DNA from: Corynebacterium sp. MSK008
GTDB lineage: Bacteria; Actinomycetota; Actinomycetes; Mycobacteriales; Mycobacteriaceae
Length of the DNA stretch: 64,000 bases
NCBI RefSeq assembly: GCF_030232585.1
Contig: NZ_JASPJX010000005.1
Coordinates: 1 to 64,000, forward strand
Direction: 5' to 3'
Shown piece by piece: positions 62,260-64,000 of this stretch. Position 1 is the first letter of the stretch. Every line of letters starts with the position of its first letter. The position numbers were made by a program, and so were the translations under genes. The notes under the pieces are model-generated. The model worked only from the letters and a program-made list of their open reading frames with translations, was not told where the DNA came from and did not search any database.

Positions 62260-63354
62260 ATGACACAGACTGTTCAAGGAGTAATCGCCCGCGAGAAGGG
62301 CGCCCCGGTCGAGGTCGTGGACATCGTGATCCCCGATCCCGGCCCCAACGACGTGGTGGTGAAGGTCCAGGCCACCGGCGTGTGCCACACGGACCTGGCC
62401 TACCGCGACGGCGACATCGAGGACGCCTACCCGTTCCTGCTCGGCCATGAGACGGCCGGCGTCGTGGACCAGGTCGGCGAGGACGTCACCCACGTCGAAG
62501 AAGGCGATTTCGTGGTGCTGAACTGGCGCGCGGTGTGCGGCGAGTGCCGCGCCTGCCGCAAGGGCGACACGAAGAACTGCTTCAACACCCATAACGCCTC
62601 GCAAAGCATGACGCTTGACGACGGCACTCCGCTCACCCCCGCACTCGGCATCGGCTCCTTTGCAGAGAAGACCCTCGTGCACGAAAAGCAGTGCACGAAG
62701 GTCGACCCGGAGGCCGACCCGGCCGCGGCGGGCCTGCTCGGCTGCGGCATCATGGCCGGCCTGGGCGCCGCTGTGAACACCGGTGACGTGCAGCGCGGCG
62801 AGTCTGTGGTCGTGTTCGGCCTCGGCGGGGTCGGCTTGGCGGCTGTTGCCGGTGCCGCGTTGGCGGGGGCGACGACGGTGGTGGCTGTAGACGTCGATAA
62901 GCGAAAGTGCGACGCTGCTGCCACGTTTGGCGCCACCAACGCCATCTGCGCCAAGGACATGAGCGAGGACGAGGTGATCGAGGCTGTCCGCGAACTCACC
63001 GGCGGCTTCGGCGCCGACGTGGCCATCGACGCCGTGGGCATCCAGCCCACCTGGCGCCAGGCGTTCTACTCGCGCGACTTCGCCGGCCGCATGGTCATGG
63101 TCGGCGTGCCCAACCAGACCGACCACGTGGACATCCCCGCGATTGATCTCTACGCCCGCGGGGGCTCCATCAAGCCGGCCTGGTACGGCGACTGCCTGCC
63201 GGAGCGCGACTTCCCCGCGTACGTGGAGCTGTACAAGCAGGGACGCTTCCCGCTGGGCGAATTCGTCTCCGAGCGCATCGGCGTCGGCGACATCGAGGAA
63301 TCCTTCGAAAAAATGAAGCGCGGAGACGTGCTGCGAAGCGTGGTGGAGTTCTAA
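62260..63354 (+). CDS. Mycothiol-dependent formaldehyde dehydrogenase (S-(hydroxymethyl)mycothiol dehydrogenase)
   Basis: 364 residues. Zinc-dependent class III-like alcohol dehydrogenase: catalytic-zinc ligands in [10 protein letters not shown] and GHETAG, structural four-Cys lobe [18 protein letters not shown] Rossmann [14 protein letters not shown]. Oxidises S-hydroxymethyl-mycothiol; also known as MscR (nitrosomycothiol reductase). GGGGAGG precedes the ATG. The downstream metallo-hydrolase ATG follows its stop directly. Confidence 0.93.
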   Translation: MTQTVQGVIAREKGAPVEVVDIVIPDPGPNDVVVKVQATGVCHTDLAYRDGDIEDAYPFLLGHETAGVVDQVGEDVTHVEEGDFVVLNWRAVCGECRACRKGDTKNCFNTHNASQSMTLDDGTPLTPALGIGSFAEKTLVHEKQCTKVDPEADPAAAGLLGCGIMAGLGAAVNTGDVQRGESVVVFGLGGVGLAAVAGAALAGATTVVAVDVDKRKCDAAATFGATNAICAKDMSEDEVIEAVRELTGGFGADVAIDAVGIQPTWRQAFYSRDFAGRMVMVGVPNQTDHVDIPAIDLYARGGSIKPAWYGDCLPERDFPAYVELYKQGRFPLGEFVSERIGVGDIEESFEKMKRGDVLRSVVEF

Positions 63355-63975
63355 ATGCGCATCGACAACGTAGTCACATCAGGCCTGTTCAAGCTCGACG
63401 GCGGCGAGTGGGAGGTGGACAACAACGTCTGGATCGTCGGCGACGACTCCGAGGTCTACATCATCGACGCCGCCCACAACGCCGAAGCCATCGCCGAGGC
63501 GGTGGGCAACAGGCGCGTGAAGGGCATTTTGGCCACCCACGGCCACTCCGACCACATCGACGCCGCGCCTGAGCTGTCGCGGCTTGTGGACGCCCCGGTG
63601 TACCTGCACCCCACCGACGGCTTCCTCTGGCAGCGCCAGAACCCGGGCGCGCACTACCGCCAGCTCCTCGACGGCGCCACGTTCCAAATCGCCGGCACCG
63701 ACCTGCGCGTGATGTCCACCCCGGGCCACTCGCCGGGCTCCGTGGTCATCTACGCCGAGGAAGCCGGCGAGCTGTTCTCCGGCGACACCCTGTTCCAGGG
63801 CGGGCCGGGCGCGACAGGCAGGTCGTTCTCCTCGTTCGACACCATCATCCACTCCCTGCAGAAGTCCGTCTTGGACCTGCCGGCGGAGACGGTTGTGCGC
63901 ACCGGCCACGGCGACCACACCACCATCGGCGACGAGGCGCCGCACCTGGAGGAGTGGATCCGCCGCGGCTTCTAG
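63355..63975 (+). CDS. Metallo-beta-lactamase-fold hydrolase, mycothiol pathway partner
   Basis: 206 residues. Zinc motif ATHGHSDHIDA, then TPGHSPGS, SGDTLFQGGPG and GHGDHT: glyoxalase-II-type layout. Directly after the formaldehyde dehydrogenase, as in mycobacteria, so it likely hydrolyses a mycothiol thioester such as S-formyl-mycothiol. The last 25 bases of the window after it show nothing I can assign. Confidence 0.9.
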   Translation: MRIDNVVTSGLFKLDGGEWEVDNNVWIVGDDSEVYIIDAAHNAEAIAEAVGNRRVKGILATHGHSDHIDAAPELSRLVDAPVYLHPTDGFLWQRQNPGAHYRQLLDGATFQIAGTDLRVMSTPGHSPGSVVIYAEEAGELFSGDTLFQGGPGATGRSFSSFDTIIHSLQKSVLDLPAETVVRTGHGDHTTIGDEAPHLEEWIRRGF

Positions 63976-64000
63976 CGCTGCTCCTGTTCCGGCGCCTGCG

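Overview
The window is high-GC actinobacterial chromosome and almost certainly comes from a Corynebacterium. Evidence: the gene order gatD-murT-dnaQ-like-leuA-lysC-asd-sigC-mrp, then PBP-whcA-glxR-nth, a Ssd/Tad pilus cluster, cspA, topA, cyaB and holB, matches what I recall of the C. glutamicum chromosome. GlxR has exactly 227 residues, LysC has 421 with an in-frame beta-subunit start at codon 250, and mycothiol-linked metabolism is present. I see no rRNA operon, IS element, prophage or CRISPR array. The sequence opens inside an HNH endonuclease gene.

Layout. 0-4.6 kb: lipid II amidation genes (gatD, murT), a degenerate exonuclease-BRCT protein and an Ala-Pro-rich membrane protein. 4.6-11 kb: leuA behind a tetra-leucine leader peptide and a two-helix switch, a HTH/PIN pair, a DMT exporter, and the lysC-asd operon. 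11-19.6 kb: a YkvI-like membrane protein, a YdhK-like lipoprotein, sigC and a six-gene Mrp Na+/H+ antiporter operon. 19.7-31.8 kb: an envelope region with a YhgE-like protein, a 2028-residue surface protein with about twelve G5 domains, a tandem double alkaline phosphatase behind a Pho-box-like repeat, and a small secreted membrane-tethered protein. 31.9-44.8 kb: tRNA-Pro, phosphoesterase, YqeY, class A PBP, WhiB regulator, a 51-residue DUF4177-like protein, RidA, metallo-hydrolase, glxR, a 29-residue membrane microprotein, nth, a thioredoxin, a Nudix hydrolase, a MarP-like protease, a holin-X-like protein and two hydrolases. 44.8-49.2 kb: a seven-gene Tad pilus cluster. 49.2-64 kb: helicase, cspA, DedA protein, topA, a second HNH protein, the adenylate cyclase cyaB, holB, tRNA-Thr, acyl-CoA synthetase, secreted SGNH hydrolase and a mycothiol-dependent formaldehyde dehydrogenase with its metallo-hydrolase partner.

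Functional links: cyaB makes the cAMP that GlxR senses, and GlxR-like sites lie before glxR and near the PBP/whcA promoters. A phosphate-type box stands before the double phosphatase. Many genes have a TAnnnT element 6-8 nt before the start codon, the arrangement expected for leaderless mRNAs.

The most striking unexplained signal is a short oligomer, GCYTATCGACG (often TTGCYTATCGACG). I counted sixteen copies by eye on both strands, where base composition predicts far fewer than one. It sits in several reading frames and beside two terminators, and is absent from the 20.1-30.8 kb surface-protein/phosphatase block. It resembles a DNA-uptake or chromosome-architecture word. Second-tier signals are the leuA attenuator, the 29-residue microprotein, an 80-bp two-unit intergenic repeat present twice, and four perfect DnaA boxes away from any origin.
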